Shown here one piece after another: positions 24,792 through 33,401 of a DNA stretch of 56,631 nucleotides (position 1 is its first letter; the number at the start of each line of letters is the position of its first letter). The notes beneath the pieces are model-generated. The model was not told the origin of the DNA. It worked only from the letters and a program-made list of their open reading frames with translations, and searched no databases. The DNA is taken from positions 1 to 56,631 of the forward strand of contig JBEAQJ010000185.1 of assembly GCA_041163945.1 (NCBI GenBank), given 5' to 3'. A program made the position numbers and the translations under genes. This DNA comes from Roseicyclus sp041163945. Lineage in GTDB: Bacteria; Pseudomonadota; Alphaproteobacteria; Rhodobacterales; Rhodobacteraceae.

Positions 24792-27434
24792 TTAGCCCTT
24801 GGACCACCAGCCGCTGCGCCGCGGCTTGGGCGGGGCTGCGGGGTCTTGCGAGGGCGCTTCCGCGACGGGGGCCGTGGCCACGGGTGCCGTCTGCGTTTCC
24901 GCGACGGGGGCATCAGCTGCCGCCGGTGCAGGCGCGGTCTGAGCAACGGGTTCCGGCGCGGCGTCCATCACGGCTTGTGATGCGGGTTCCGGCGCGGGCT
25001 TGGCCGCCTTGGCCCGACCGCGGCCACGGGGCTTTGCGGGTGCCGGTTCTTCGGCAACCGGTTCAGGCGCGGCATCGGCGGTCGGCGCGGCGTTGTCGGC
25101 CTTGGGCTCTGCGGTCTTGCGACGGCGCTTTGGCTTGGGTTCGGCGGCCTTTGCGGCATCGGCCGGACCATCGCCGGGCAGCTCCGACGCCGGTGCTGCG
25201 GCTGCGGCGGCACCCATAGGCTCGGCCCCATCGGCGGCCCCTGCCCCTTGATCACCGGCATCCGCATCACGGGCCGGTTCATCTGCGCCATCGGCATCAT
25301 CGCCGTCATCGGCGGTGACGGCATCATCGGTCATATCCGTGCCGGCTTCGCCATTCTTCTTGCGTCGTCCACGCCCGCCGCGACGGCGACGGCGCTTCTT
25401 GCGCGGTTGATCATCGCCCGCTTCGGCATCAACCGGGGTCGCCGAGGCCGGCGTTGCGCCCGTGCGCTCTGACGTATCGTCGTCGATGTCGTCCTCGGTT
25501 TCGGTGATCTCGGCCTCTTGCTCGATCTCGTCCATCAGCGCGGCATCCATCGCGATCACGGGCGAGACGGCCGTGATCTTGCGGGTCGCGGTCTTGAACC
25601 GTTCCATCTTGAAATCGGGCGACACCATGGTGACGTCGGCTTCGATGCGAATGGACATCGCGTAGCGCAATTCGATCGCAACCAGGTAATCGCGCTTTTC
25701 GTTCATCAGGTAATTCACGATGCCCACGGGGGCGATCACCTTGACCTCCTTGGAGCGCGCCTTGCCGCCTTCTTCCTCAAGCTGGCGCAGGATCGACAAG
25801 GCCAGGCTGTCATCGGACCGGATCAGGCCGGTGCCATGGCAATGCTTGCAAGGCTGGGTCGTGGCCTCGAGCATGCCGGGGCGCAGGCGCTGGCGCGACA
25901 TTTCGAGCAGGCCAAAGGTCGATATACGGCCCACCTGGATGCGCGCGCGGTCGGTCTTGAGCTTGTCTTTCAGACGCTTTTCAACCGCCAGATTGTTGCG
26001 CCGTTCGTCCATGTCGATGAAATCGATGACGATCAGCCCCGCCAGGTCGCGCAGGCGCACCTGACGGGCCACTTCCTCGGCGGCCTCAAGATTGGTCTTG
26101 AGCGCGGTGTCTTCGATCGAGCCTTCCTTGGTCGCGCGACCCGAGTTCACATCGATGGCCACCAATGCTTCGGTGATGCCGATCACGATGTAGCCGCCCG
26201 ATTTCAGCTGGACGGTCGGGTTGAACATGTCGGCCAGATAACCCTCGACCTTGTAACGCGCGAACAGCGGCGTGGGGTCGGTGTAGGGTTTCACGTTCTT
26301 GGCGTGGGACGGCATGATCATCTTCATGAAGTCCTTGGCATGGCGATAGCCTGCCTCGCCTTCGACCAGAACCTCGTCGATCTCGCGGGTGTACAGATCA
26401 CGGATCGCGCGGTGGATCAGGTCGCCCTCCTCATAGATCGGGGCGGGGGCCATGGATCGCAGCGTCAGTTCGCGGATCTGTTCCCATTGCCGCTGAAGAT
26501 ATTCGTAATCGCGCTTGATCTCGGTCTTGGTGCGCTGGCTTCCGGCGGTGCGGATGATCAGCCCCGCGCCCTGCGGCACATCGATTTCCTGCGCGATTTC
26601 CTTGAGCTTCTTGCGATCGGCGGCGTTGGTGATCTTGCGCGAAATGCCACCGCCCCGCGCGGTGTTGGGCATCAAGACGCAATAGCGCCCCGCAAGGCTG
26701 AGATAGGTGGTCAAGGCCGCGCCCTTGTTGCCGCGTTCTTCCTTGACGACCTGCACCAGCATGATCTGGCGCACCTTGATGACCTCTTGGATCTTGTACT
26801 TGCGCGCCCGTGGCTTGCGCATCGGCCGAATGTCTTCTTCGGCGTCGTCATCGGTCACGGTTTCGGGGGCCTGGATGGCCTCGGCGTCGTCATCGGCACC
26901 GGCGTCGGGGTCTTGATCGAGATCGTCGCCTAGGTCGCTGCCGCGACCGGCATCGGCGAAATCGACCGGTTCATCCGGGTCGCCCAGATCGACGACATCC
27001 ATGCCGCCGGGGACGGTCGCAGCCCCCGTTGTGACCGCATCGCCGGCGATATTTTCGGCCTTGGCGTCGGGGGATTTACGGCGACGCGTGCGGCGGGCGC
27101 GCTTGGGCTTGGCGTCTTCCTCGGCCTCGTCGGCCATGGCTTCGGCGTATTCGCGTTCCTCACGCAACAGCGCTTCGCGATCGGCGACCGGGATCTGGTA
27201 GTAATCGGGGTGGATTTCCGAGAACGCCAGAAAGCCGTGGCGGTTTCCGCCATAATCGACAAAGGCCGCCTGCAACGAGGGTTCGACCCGTGTCACCTTG
27301 GCCAGGTAAATGTTGCCGGCGAGTTGTCGCTTGTTCAGCGACTCGAAATCGAATTCTTCGACCTTGGTTCCGTCCACCACCACGACCCGGGTTTCCTCCG
27401 GGTGGGTGGCATCGATGAGCATCTGCTTTGCCAT
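24792..27434 (-). CDS. rne: Ribonuclease E/G
   Basis: Main mRNA-decay and RNA-processing endonuclease. 880 residues. The S1 domain (about 35-245) is split by an acidic/basic insert of about 115 residues (96-212), a known alphaproteobacterial feature. Catalytic magnesium ligands D428 (AIDVNSGRA) and D474 (IDFIDMDERRN) and the zinc-link CKHC at 529-532 are intact. The C-terminal 270 residues are low-complexity: Arg-rich RKKRRRRRGGRGRRKK, long Ala/Pro/Glu stretches and a terminal SGWWSKG, likely the degradosome scaffold. The start at 27434 follows the conserved N-terminus MAKQMLIDA. A 419-base leader region lies upstream. Confidence 0.96.
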   Translation of the reverse strand: MAKQMLIDATHPEETRVVVVDGTKVEEFDFESLNKRQLAGNIYLAKVTRVEPSLQAAFVDYGGNRHGFLAFSEIHPDYYQIPVADREALLREEREYAEAMADEAEEDAKPKRARRTRRRKSPDAKAENIAGDAVTTGAATVPGGMDVVDLGDPDEPVDFADAGRGSDLGDDLDQDPDAGADDDAEAIQAPETVTDDDAEEDIRPMRKPRARKYKIQEVIKVRQIMLVQVVKEERGNKGAALTTYLSLAGRYCVLMPNTARGGGISRKITNAADRKKLKEIAQEIDVPQGAGLIIRTAGSQRTKTEIKRDYEYLQRQWEQIRELTLRSMAPAPIYEEGDLIHRAIRDLYTREIDEVLVEGEAGYRHAKDFMKMIMPSHAKNVKPYTDPTPLFARYKVEGYLADMFNPTVQLKSGGYIVIGITEALVAIDVNSGRATKEGSIEDTALKTNLEAAEEVARQVRLRDLAGLIVIDFIDMDERRNNLAVEKRLKDKLKTDRARIQVGRISTFGLLEMSRQRLRPGMLEATTQPCKHCHGTGLIRSDDSLALSILRQLEEEGGKARSKEVKVIAPVGIVNYLMNEKRDYLVAIELRYAMSIRIEADVTMVSPDFKMERFKTATRKITAVSPVIAMDAALMDEIEQEAEITETEDDIDDDTSERTGATPASATPVDAEAGDDQPRKKRRRRRGGRGRRKKNGEAGTDMTDDAVTADDGDDADGADEPARDADAGDQGAGAADGAEPMGAAAAAAPASELPGDGPADAAKAAEPKPKRRRKTAEPKADNAAPTADAAPEPVAEEPAPAKPRGRGRAKAAKPAPEPASQAVMDAAPEPVAQTAPAPAAADAPVAETQTAPVATAPVAEAPSQDPAAPPKPRRSGWWSKG

Positions 27435-27853
27435 TTTGTCCTTGCCCGCGACGGGCCGCGCGCACGCCCCGGCGGTGCAATGCACCGGACGGCGGGGGCC
27501 AAGTCGCGATATGTGTTGAAGGCGATGCCGGGGGCTGCGGCGGCGGCGGGGTTGTCGGCCCCAATCCGTCTTGCCGTATCTGTGCCTTGGGCGTGCATCG
27601 CGTCTGTCTCCGGCCGCGCCGGCTGCCCGGTTTGGCCTATCTTGCCCCGTTTCCGGGACGGTTCAATATGGACCCAGACGAAACCGCCCGAGGCCCGAGT
27701 GACCTGCCATCCCTGTCGCGCACGGATCCCGGCGCGGATGGGGGATGCAGAGAAACTGATTACCCGGCGCAAGGGCCGGTCTTTCCACATTAAGGGGCGC
27801 GGTCTGCAAAACGCAATGGCAATTCGTCCAGCCCGCGCCAAGCCCGTGCGCAA
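27435..27853 (-). other. Non-coding rne upstream region
   Basis: 419 bases between rne and the stop of the DctD-like gene upstream on the same strand. I see no convincing gene on either strand. A weak promoter candidate on the minus strand is TTGAAC (27661-27666) with a poor -10 17 bases on; it overlaps a small CCCG/CGGG hairpin. If used, rne would have a leader of about 200 bases. Long rne leaders that allow autoregulation are known in E. coli; that it applies here is inference. Confidence 0.5.
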
Positions 27854-29170
27854 TCACAGATAATCGGACCGGCTCAAGCCATATTTCGCCATTTTCTCGT
27901 TCAGGGTGCGGCGCGGCAGGCACAGCTCATCCATCACGTTGGCGATCGATCCGCGATGGCGGCGCATGGTGTTGTCGATCAGCATCCGCTCGAAGGCTTC
28001 GACATATTCTTTCAGCGGCTTGCCCTCGCCCAAGGCCTGCGGTGCGATGTCGGCGTTGTCGGCCATCAGCAACGACGCGATCGAGCCCGACCCACGGCGC
28101 TGCTGCAAGATGGCGCGTTCGGCAATGTTGATCAACTGGCGCACATTGCCCGGCCACGGGGCCTGCAACAGCTGGGCGGCCTCTTGCGCGCTGACCTGGG
28201 GGGCATCGGTGCCGTATTCTTCGGCAAATTGTTCGCCGAACCGGGTGAACAGGGTCAAGATGTCTTCGCCCCGGCTGCGCAGCGGCGGCAGATCGATGCG
28301 CATGGCGGCCAGCCGATAGAACAGGTCTGGCCGCAAGCTGGTTTCGCATTGCTCGGCTTCGGGCGCATTGCAGATCGCCACGATCCGGGTTTCGGCGGGC
28401 GTGCCTTGATCGTTGATCAAGGTCAACAGCCGCGCCTGCAGCGACGCGGGCAGGCTTTCGATGTCTTCCAGCACCAAGGTGCCGCCGCGGGCCTGTTCGA
28501 CCAAAGGCTTGTCTTGATCGGCCCCCACCGGGCCGAACAGCCGGGCGGCCAGGCTGTCTTCGTCATGGGCGGCACAAGACACGGTGACAAAGCCCTTGCC
28601 GGCGCGCGGGCCGACGGCGTGCAGCGCGTGGGCGACCAGCGTCTTGCCGGTGCCGGTTTCGCCCACGATCAGCACATGACCATCGGCCTGACCAAGATCC
28701 AGAATGTCTTCGCGCAGCCGTTCCATCACGGCGCTTGTGCCGATCAGCTTGCGCATCAGCACGGTGCCATCGGACAATTCGCGGCGCAGCGCGCGATTGT
28801 CGAGCGTCAGCCGCCGCTGTTGGCCCGCCCGCTTGGCCAATTCGGTCATCCGATCGGGGTTGAAGGGTTTTTCCAGGAAATCATAGGCGCCGATTCGCAT
28901 CGCCTCGACGGCCATGGGCACGTCGCCATGGCCGGTGATCAAGATCACCGGCAGGCCGCTGTCGATGCCCATCAGCCTTTTGAGAAAGGCCATCCCATCC
29001 ATGCCCGGCATCCGCACGTCAGTGACCACGACGCCCGGCCAATCCGCGCCCACGATCTTCAGCGCCTCTTCGGCCGAGGCGAAGGTTTCGGTCTCGAACC
29101 CCGAAAGCGCCAGCCACTGGCTGATCGATTGGCGCATGTCTTGTTCATCATCCACAATCGCGATCTTCAT
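27854..29170 (-). CDS. DctD-like response regulator lacking the sigma-54 contact loop
   Basis: 438 residues: receiver domain (phospho-acceptor D51 in VVVTDVRMPGMDG), AAA+ domain with Walker A GETGTGKT at 170-177 and Walker B GGTLVLEDIE at 229-238, and a Fis-type C-terminal helix-turn-helix (GSIANVMDELCLPRRTLNEKM). Between LFG (211-213) and GGTL (229) the stretch is about a dozen residues shorter than in NtrC-type activators and contains no GAFTGA. Activation of sigma-54 is therefore unlikely; Rhodobacter capsulatus NtrC is a known case of such a regulator acting with sigma-70. Partner of the kinase 18 bases upstream. No dicarboxylate transporter genes lie nearby. Confidence 0.9.
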   Translation of the reverse strand: MKIAIVDDEQDMRQSISQWLALSGFETETFASAEEALKIVGADWPGVVVTDVRMPGMDGMAFLKRLMGIDSGLPVILITGHGDVPMAVEAMRIGAYDFLEKPFNPDRMTELAKRAGQQRRLTLDNRALRRELSDGTVLMRKLIGTSAVMERLREDILDLGQADGHVLIVGETGTGKTLVAHALHAVGPRAGKGFVTVSCAAHDEDSLAARLFGPVGADQDKPLVEQARGGTLVLEDIESLPASLQARLLTLINDQGTPAETRIVAICNAPEAEQCETSLRPDLFYRLAAMRIDLPPLRSRGEDILTLFTRFGEQFAEEYGTDAPQVSAQEAAQLLQAPWPGNVRQLINIAERAILQQRRGSGSIASLLMADNADIAPQALGEGKPLKEYVEAFERMLIDNTMRRHRGSIANVMDELCLPRRTLNEKMAKYGLSRSDYL

Positions 29171-29188
29171 CTGCGCCGTCCTTTCGTG

Positions 29189-30958
29189 TCACTCTGCCGC
29201 CTGCGCGCCCCCGCCCGGCAGCAGCGGCAAGCGAATTTCGAACACCGCGCCGCCGGTTTCGCCATTGCGCGCGGTCAATCGCCCGCCAAAATCGGTGATG
29301 ATCCCCGATGATATGGCCAGGCCCAACCCCACCCCTTCGCCGGGTTTCTTGGTGGTGTAGAACGGTTCGAACAGGGCATCGAGATCGTCGATGCCCTTGC
29401 CATTGTCGCGCACACTCAACACCGCTTCCTCGCCTTCGGCGATCAACAGGTCCATTTCGCGGCGGTCCACGTCGCGCAGCGCGTCCAGCGCGTTGCGCAG
29501 CAGGTTGATGATCACCTGCTCCAACCGCAGCCGGTCGGCCATCACCATCACCGGGCGACGCGGCAGGTTCTGGTTGATCTCGACCCGCGTGGTGCGCAGC
29601 TGCGGCTCCATCATCGTCAGCGCCCCCTTCAACGCATCGCGCAGATCGACGGGTTCCAAGGCCTCGCTGCCTTTGCGGGCATAGGATTTCAGCTGTCGCG
29701 TGATCGCGCCCATGCGGTCGATCAGGTCGTCGATCCGCTGAAAACTCGATGCCGCCTCTTCCACGCGCTTGCGCTGCAACAACAGCTTGGCGCCCGCCAG
29801 ATAGGTCTTCATCGCGGCCAGGGGTTGGTTCAGCTCATGCGACACGGCCGCCGACATCTCGCCCAGAACCGCCAGTTTCTGGCTTTGGGCCAGGCTTTGC
29901 TCGGCCTCCTCCAGGGTGCGTTCCACCCTTTGGCGTTCGGCAATCTCGCGCTGCAGGCGCGCGTTCAGACGCCGCAATTCGGCCGATTCGCGCTGCAGGC
30001 GCGCCGATTGCATCCGGGCGCGCCGCCCGAACACGTAAAAGCCCCCCGCCAGCAGCAAGGCAAACCCCATGATCTGCAACGACAAGACGCCGTTGACCCG
30101 TTCGCGCACGGAGGTGTGGGCGGTGTAGCTGACAATGCGCCACCCGCGGAACGGGATCCGCGCCTCGAGCCGGATCATGTCGGCGTTGAAAATCGCCATG
30201 CGCGCCTCGCCAAAGGCGAAATCGCCGGTCGCCTGCAAGGCGCGCTGGATGGCCGACTGCACCGGTTGCAGGGCCAGTGCCTCGGCCTCGCTGCGGCCGC
30301 GCCAGCGCGGCTCGGTGGACAAGATGATCGCGCCTTCGCTGTTCATCAGGAAAATCGCCTCGGACGCGCCGCGCCAGCGATCGACCAACCGCGCCAGATC
30401 GACCTCGACCACGATCACCCCCAGCAAGCGGTCGTCATGGGCCCGGATGGCGCGCGAAAAGGTGAAATCGAACCGCCCCGTTTCGGGTTCGTTCGAGGTA
30501 AAAACCGTGTCGGCCGATCGCACGGCTTCAACGAAAAACGGATCGGCCTGCCGACCCTGGCCCAAGCGTTCGCGGTCGGTGGCCGCGACCACGCGCCCAT
30601 TGCGGTCCAGCAACATCAACGAGGCCGCGCCGATTTCCTCGACGTAGGAAATCAACCGTGTGCTGGTTTCCAGATACCCCGATGTCTCGAGCGCGCGCAT
30701 CAGAACCGGATCGCGCGCCAACAGCAGCGGCACCACCGAATGGCGCTGCAATTCCGATTGCAGGTTGCCCGAATAGATCGCCAGACGGATCTCGGCCCGG
30801 TTGCGCGTCGTCTCGGTGAAGCGCTGCGTCAGGTAATTGTTCGACACCCAAATCGTCGCCCCCGCGAGAAGCAGGAACACAACGATCACCCCGCGCAACA
30901 CCCAAGCCCGGCGGCGCAGATACACATCGGTCGCTGACTGGACATCGCTGGTGTTCAT
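29189..30958 (-). CDS. DctB-like sensor histidine kinase
   Basis: 589 residues. Two transmembrane helices (about 21-40 and 293-311) flank a periplasmic PAS/Cache-like domain of about 250 residues that should bind a small ligand, C4-dicarboxylates in characterised DctB. A cytoplasmic coiled coil (315-360) leads to the HisKA domain with H374 in AAVSHELNQPLAAMK and the ATPase domain with N489 (NLLRNALDAL), DNGKGI and GVGLGLAIS. It phosphorylates the adjacent regulator. The ATG at 30958 starts just before the first helix. 49 bases downstream of purQ, so readthrough is possible. Confidence 0.92.
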   Translation of the reverse strand: MNTSDVQSATDVYLRRRAWVLRGVIVVFLLLAGATIWVSNNYLTQRFTETTRNRAEIRLAIYSGNLQSELQRHSVVPLLLARDPVLMRALETSGYLETSTRLISYVEEIGAASLMLLDRNGRVVAATDRERLGQGRQADPFFVEAVRSADTVFTSNEPETGRFDFTFSRAIRAHDDRLLGVIVVEVDLARLVDRWRGASEAIFLMNSEGAIILSTEPRWRGRSEAEALALQPVQSAIQRALQATGDFAFGEARMAIFNADMIRLEARIPFRGWRIVSYTAHTSVRERVNGVLSLQIMGFALLLAGGFYVFGRRARMQSARLQRESAELRRLNARLQREIAERQRVERTLEEAEQSLAQSQKLAVLGEMSAAVSHELNQPLAAMKTYLAGAKLLLQRKRVEEAASSFQRIDDLIDRMGAITRQLKSYARKGSEALEPVDLRDALKGALTMMEPQLRTTRVEINQNLPRRPVMVMADRLRLEQVIINLLRNALDALRDVDRREMDLLIAEGEEAVLSVRDNGKGIDDLDALFEPFYTTKKPGEGVGLGLAISSGIITDFGGRLTARNGETGGAVFEIRLPLLPGGGAQAAE

Positions 30959-31007
30959 GGCAGCCAGCTTAGGATGGGGCGGGTCCGCGCTCAAGCGGCG
31001 CGCATGC

Positions 31008-31676
31008 TCATGCCGCCACCAGCGCCTCGGCCAGCGCGCGGAACATGATCGCCCCATCGCTGCCGCCTTGCGCAGGATCGATGGCGCGCTCGGGATGGGG
31101 CATCAAGCCCAGCACCCGGCGGTTGGCGCTGAGCACACCGGCGATATCGGCCATCGCGCCATTGGGGTTGTCGACATAGCGAAAGGCGATGCGGTCCTCG
31201 GCGGTGAGCGCGGCCAATGTTTCGGCATCGGCGGCATAATTGCCGTCATGATGGGCGATGGGCAGCATGATCTGCTGGCCGGGGCGGTAGCCCGCCGTAA
31301 AGGCGCTGTCGGTGCTGGCCACCGTCAACATCTGCGGCCGGCAGATGAATTTGAGCCCGGCGTTGCGCATCAGCGCACCGGGCAAAAGCCGCGTTTCGCA
31401 CAACACCTGAAAGCCGTTGCAAATGCCCAGAACATGGCCGCCACGCGCGGCGTGGTGGGCCACCGCCCGCATGATGGGCGATTGCGCCGCAATGGCCCCG
31501 CAGCGCAGGTAATCGCCAAAGGAAAATCCCCCGGGCACGCCCACGATGTCGACGCCGGCGGGCAGATCGCTGTCCTTGTGCCAGACCATCTGGGTTTCGA
31601 ACCCCGCGGCGCGAAAGGCCACGGCAAGATCTCGGTCGCAATTGGATCCCGGAAAGACAAGGACCGCCGCCTTCAT
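31008..31676 (-). CDS. purQ: Phosphoribosylformylglycinamidine synthase, glutaminase subunit
   Basis: Supplies ammonia from glutamine to PurL in step 4 of purine synthesis. 222 residues, class I glutamine amidotransferase with nucleophile C86 in VLGICNGFQVL and the C-terminal His/Glu in MPHPERA. The N-terminus AVLVFPGSNCDRD is diagnostic. Its ATG overlaps the purS stop as ATGA (31673-31676), so they are translationally coupled. purL is not in the window. Confidence 0.97.
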   Translation of the reverse strand: MKAAVLVFPGSNCDRDLAVAFRAAGFETQMVWHKDSDLPAGVDIVGVPGGFSFGDYLRCGAIAAQSPIMRAVAHHAARGGHVLGICNGFQVLCETRLLPGALMRNAGLKFICRPQMLTVASTDSAFTAGYRPGQQIMLPIAHHDGNYAADAETLAALTAEDRIAFRYVDNPNGAMADIAGVLSANRRVLGLMPHPERAIDPAQGGSDGAIMFRALAEALVAA

Positions 31677-31906
31677 CCGCCCATCTCCACCCGGTAGCTT
31701 TCGATGACCGTATTGGCCAACAGCTTTTCGCACATGGCCGTCACATCGGCCGCGGTCGTGCCAGGGGCCAGGTCAAGCTCGATCACCTTGCCCTGCCGCA
31801 CGCCCTGAACGCCGGCAAAGCCCATCGCCCCCAAGGCCGATCGCACCGCTTCGCCCTGCGGATCCAGCACGCCTGATTTCAGCATCACGGTCACGGTGGC
31901 CTTCAT
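31673..31906 (-). CDS. purS: Phosphoribosylformylglycinamidine synthase subunit PurS
   Basis: 77-residue small subunit that bridges PurL and PurQ in organisms with the split enzyme. It has the expected length and pattern: MKATVTVMLKSGVLDPQG, GVRQGKVIELDL, MCEKLLANTVIESYRVE. It lies 61 bases after purC and overlaps purQ by 4 bases. Confidence 0.96.
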   Translation of the reverse strand: MKATVTVMLKSGVLDPQGEAVRSALGAMGFAGVQGVRQGKVIELDLAPGTTAADVTAMCEKLLANTVIESYRVEMGG

Positions 31907-31967
31907 GCGCCCGCCCCTTCATCTTTCGAAAATTACCCATTCCGCGCCCGCAACCGGGCGCGGGCGT

Positions 31968-32729
31968 TCAATTGATCAGCGTGGGCTTGGTCAGGCCCGG
32001 CTCGCGCTGGGGCATCACGCCCAGGCGGCGGGCCACCTCGGTGTAGGCATCGGCCAGGTTGCCCAGATCGCGGCGGAACACATCCTTGTCCAGCTTTTGG
32101 CCGGTTTCCATGTCCCACAGGCGGCAGCTGTCGGGGCTGATCTCGTCGGCGATGATCAGGCGCATGTAGTCATTGTCCCAGATGCGGCCGATCTCGATCT
32201 TGAAATCCACCAGCTTGATGCCAACCCCCAGCATCAGACCCGACAGGAAATCATTCACCCGCAGGGCCAGGCTGATCATGTCATCCATATCCTGCTGGCT
32301 GGCCCAGCCAAACGCGATGATGTGTTCCTCGCTGACCAGAGGGTCGCCCAGCGCGTCGTTCTTGAAATAGAACTCGACGATCGGCCGCGGCAAAGGCGTG
32401 CCTTCCTCGATGCCGAGCCGCTTGGAAATCGACCCGGCCGCAATATTGCGCACCACGACCTCGAGCGGGATGATCTCGACGGCGCGGATCAGCTGTTCGC
32501 GCATGTTCAGGCGGCGGATGAAATGCGTGGGCACGCCCACCGTATTCAACCCGGTCATGAAGAATTCCGACAGGCGGTTGTTGAGAACCCCCTTGCCTTC
32601 CACGGTCGCGCGCTTTTCGGCGTTGAAGGCTGTGGCATCATCCTTGAAATACTGCACCAGCGTGCCTGGTTCGGGGCCTTCATAGAGGATCTTGGCCTTG
32701 CCTTCGTAGACCTTCTTGCGCCGTGCCAT
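31968..32729 (-). CDS. purC: Phosphoribosylaminoimidazole-succinocarboxamide (SAICAR) synthase
   Basis: Joins CAIR and aspartate with ATP in purine synthesis. 253 residues, normal for the bacterial enzyme. Seen: KKVYEGKAKILYEGPEPG, FKDDATAFNAEKRA, VVRNIAAGSISKRLGIEEG, LVDFKIEIGR and IADEISPDSCRLWD. The start at 32729 has CGGAG upstream. First gene of purC-purS-purQ, with a good promoter at 32790-32818. Confidence 0.97.
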   Translation of the reverse strand: MARRKKVYEGKAKILYEGPEPGTLVQYFKDDATAFNAEKRATVEGKGVLNNRLSEFFMTGLNTVGVPTHFIRRLNMREQLIRAVEIIPLEVVVRNIAAGSISKRLGIEEGTPLPRPIVEFYFKNDALGDPLVSEEHIIAFGWASQQDMDDMISLALRVNDFLSGLMLGVGIKLVDFKIEIGRIWDNDYMRLIIADEISPDSCRLWDMETGQKLDKDVFRRDLGNLADAYTEVARRLGVMPQREPGLTKPTLIN

Positions 32730-32789
32730 GCTGTCTCCGGGGTCGAGGGGGGGGCGGGGCGGGATGCGCGCCGCACGTCTTTGATGCGG

Positions 32790-32818
32790 CCTATAGGGCA
32801 AAGCGCGCTGTGTCGCAA
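32790..32818 (-). promoter_or_regulatory. Promoter of purC-purS-purQ
   Basis: On the minus strand, TTGCGA (32813-32818), a 17-base spacer and TATAGG (32790-32795), about 60 bases upstream of the purC ATG. No clear operator is visible beside it. Confidence 0.6.
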
Positions 32819-32838
32819 GCAAAGCGCGGGATCAAGGC

Positions 32839-32868
32839 TTGCAGCCCCTGTCGCTCGCGCCCTAGGAT
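32839..32868 (+). promoter_or_regulatory. Candidate promoter of the zeta-subunit gene
   Basis: TTGCAG (32839-32844), an 18-base spacer and TAGGAT (32863-32868), 50 bases before the start codon at 32919. The -35 is weak (three of six consensus bases). It lies back-to-back with the purC promoter. Confidence 0.35.
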
Positions 32869-32918
32869 GATGATTGCGCGCAGGGCCATCATACGCCATC
32901 CACCGAACGGAGACCCCG

Positions 32919-33233
32919 ATGACCACCTTTGACGACCGCGAGAATGCCTTTGAAAACAAGTTCGCGCATGACCAGGAAATGCAGTTTCGCGCCGAGGCGC
33001 GGCGCAACAAGCTGATGGGGCTTTGGGTGGCTGACATCTTGGGCAAATCGGGCGACGACGCCGAAACCTACGCCAAGACCGTCGTCAAGGCGGATTTCGA
33101 AGAAGCCGGACACGAGGATGTGATGCGCAAGCTGATCGCCGATCTGGACGGCCGCGTGCCCGAGGCCGAATTGCGCCGCAAGTACGACGCGCTTCTGGCC
33201 GAAGCCAAGGCACAGCTCATGGATGATCTCTGA
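32919..33233 (+). CDS. DUF1476 protein, F1F0-ATPase inhibitor zeta subunit
   Basis: A 104-residue, highly charged, all-helical protein. The N-terminus MTTFDDRENAFENKFAHDQE and the block ARRNKLMGLWVADILGKSG match DUF1476, whose Paracoccus denitrificans member is the zeta subunit that blocks ATP hydrolysis by F1-ATPase through its N-terminal segment. The role is by family; no ATP synthase genes are in the window. ACGGAG precedes the ATG. Divergent from purC. Confidence 0.9.
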   Translation: MTTFDDRENAFENKFAHDQEMQFRAEARRNKLMGLWVADILGKSGDDAETYAKTVVKADFEEAGHEDVMRKLIADLDGRVPEAELRRKYDALLAEAKAQLMDDL

Positions 33234-33348
33234 TCCAAAGGGCCGGCAGACCCCGCCCGGCCGCCCTGCCCCACGGCGGGGCGGTTTGGCCTTTGTTCAT
33301 GAACGATCTTCATAAAGGTCATGCAGATTTTGCACCTTGTTCATGACG

Positions 33349-33391
33349 CGTCACGGGTCCATGTGAGCCCCGCGCGCGCTACCCCGTGACG
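33349..33391 (+). promoter_or_regulatory. Stem-loop abutting the ribosome site of the homocysteine methyltransferase gene
   Basis: Perfect 9-base arms (33349-33357 CGTCACGGG with 33383-33391 CCCGTGACG), a 25-base GC-rich loop, and the GGAG ribosome site starting at the last arm base. Upstream, GTTCATGA occurs twice (33295, within the 10-base palindrome GTTCATGAAC, and 33339). The arrangement could control translation. I could not match it to SAM-II, SAH or SAM/SAH riboswitch consensus. Confidence 0.35.
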
Positions 33392-33401
33392 GAGACCCGA
33401 G

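Noticed and set aside
33234..33401. SAM-II, SAH or SAM/SAH riboswitch before the homocysteine methyltransferase gene
   Set aside because: I could not find the conserved core sequences of these classes; only the unexplained stem-loop was kept.
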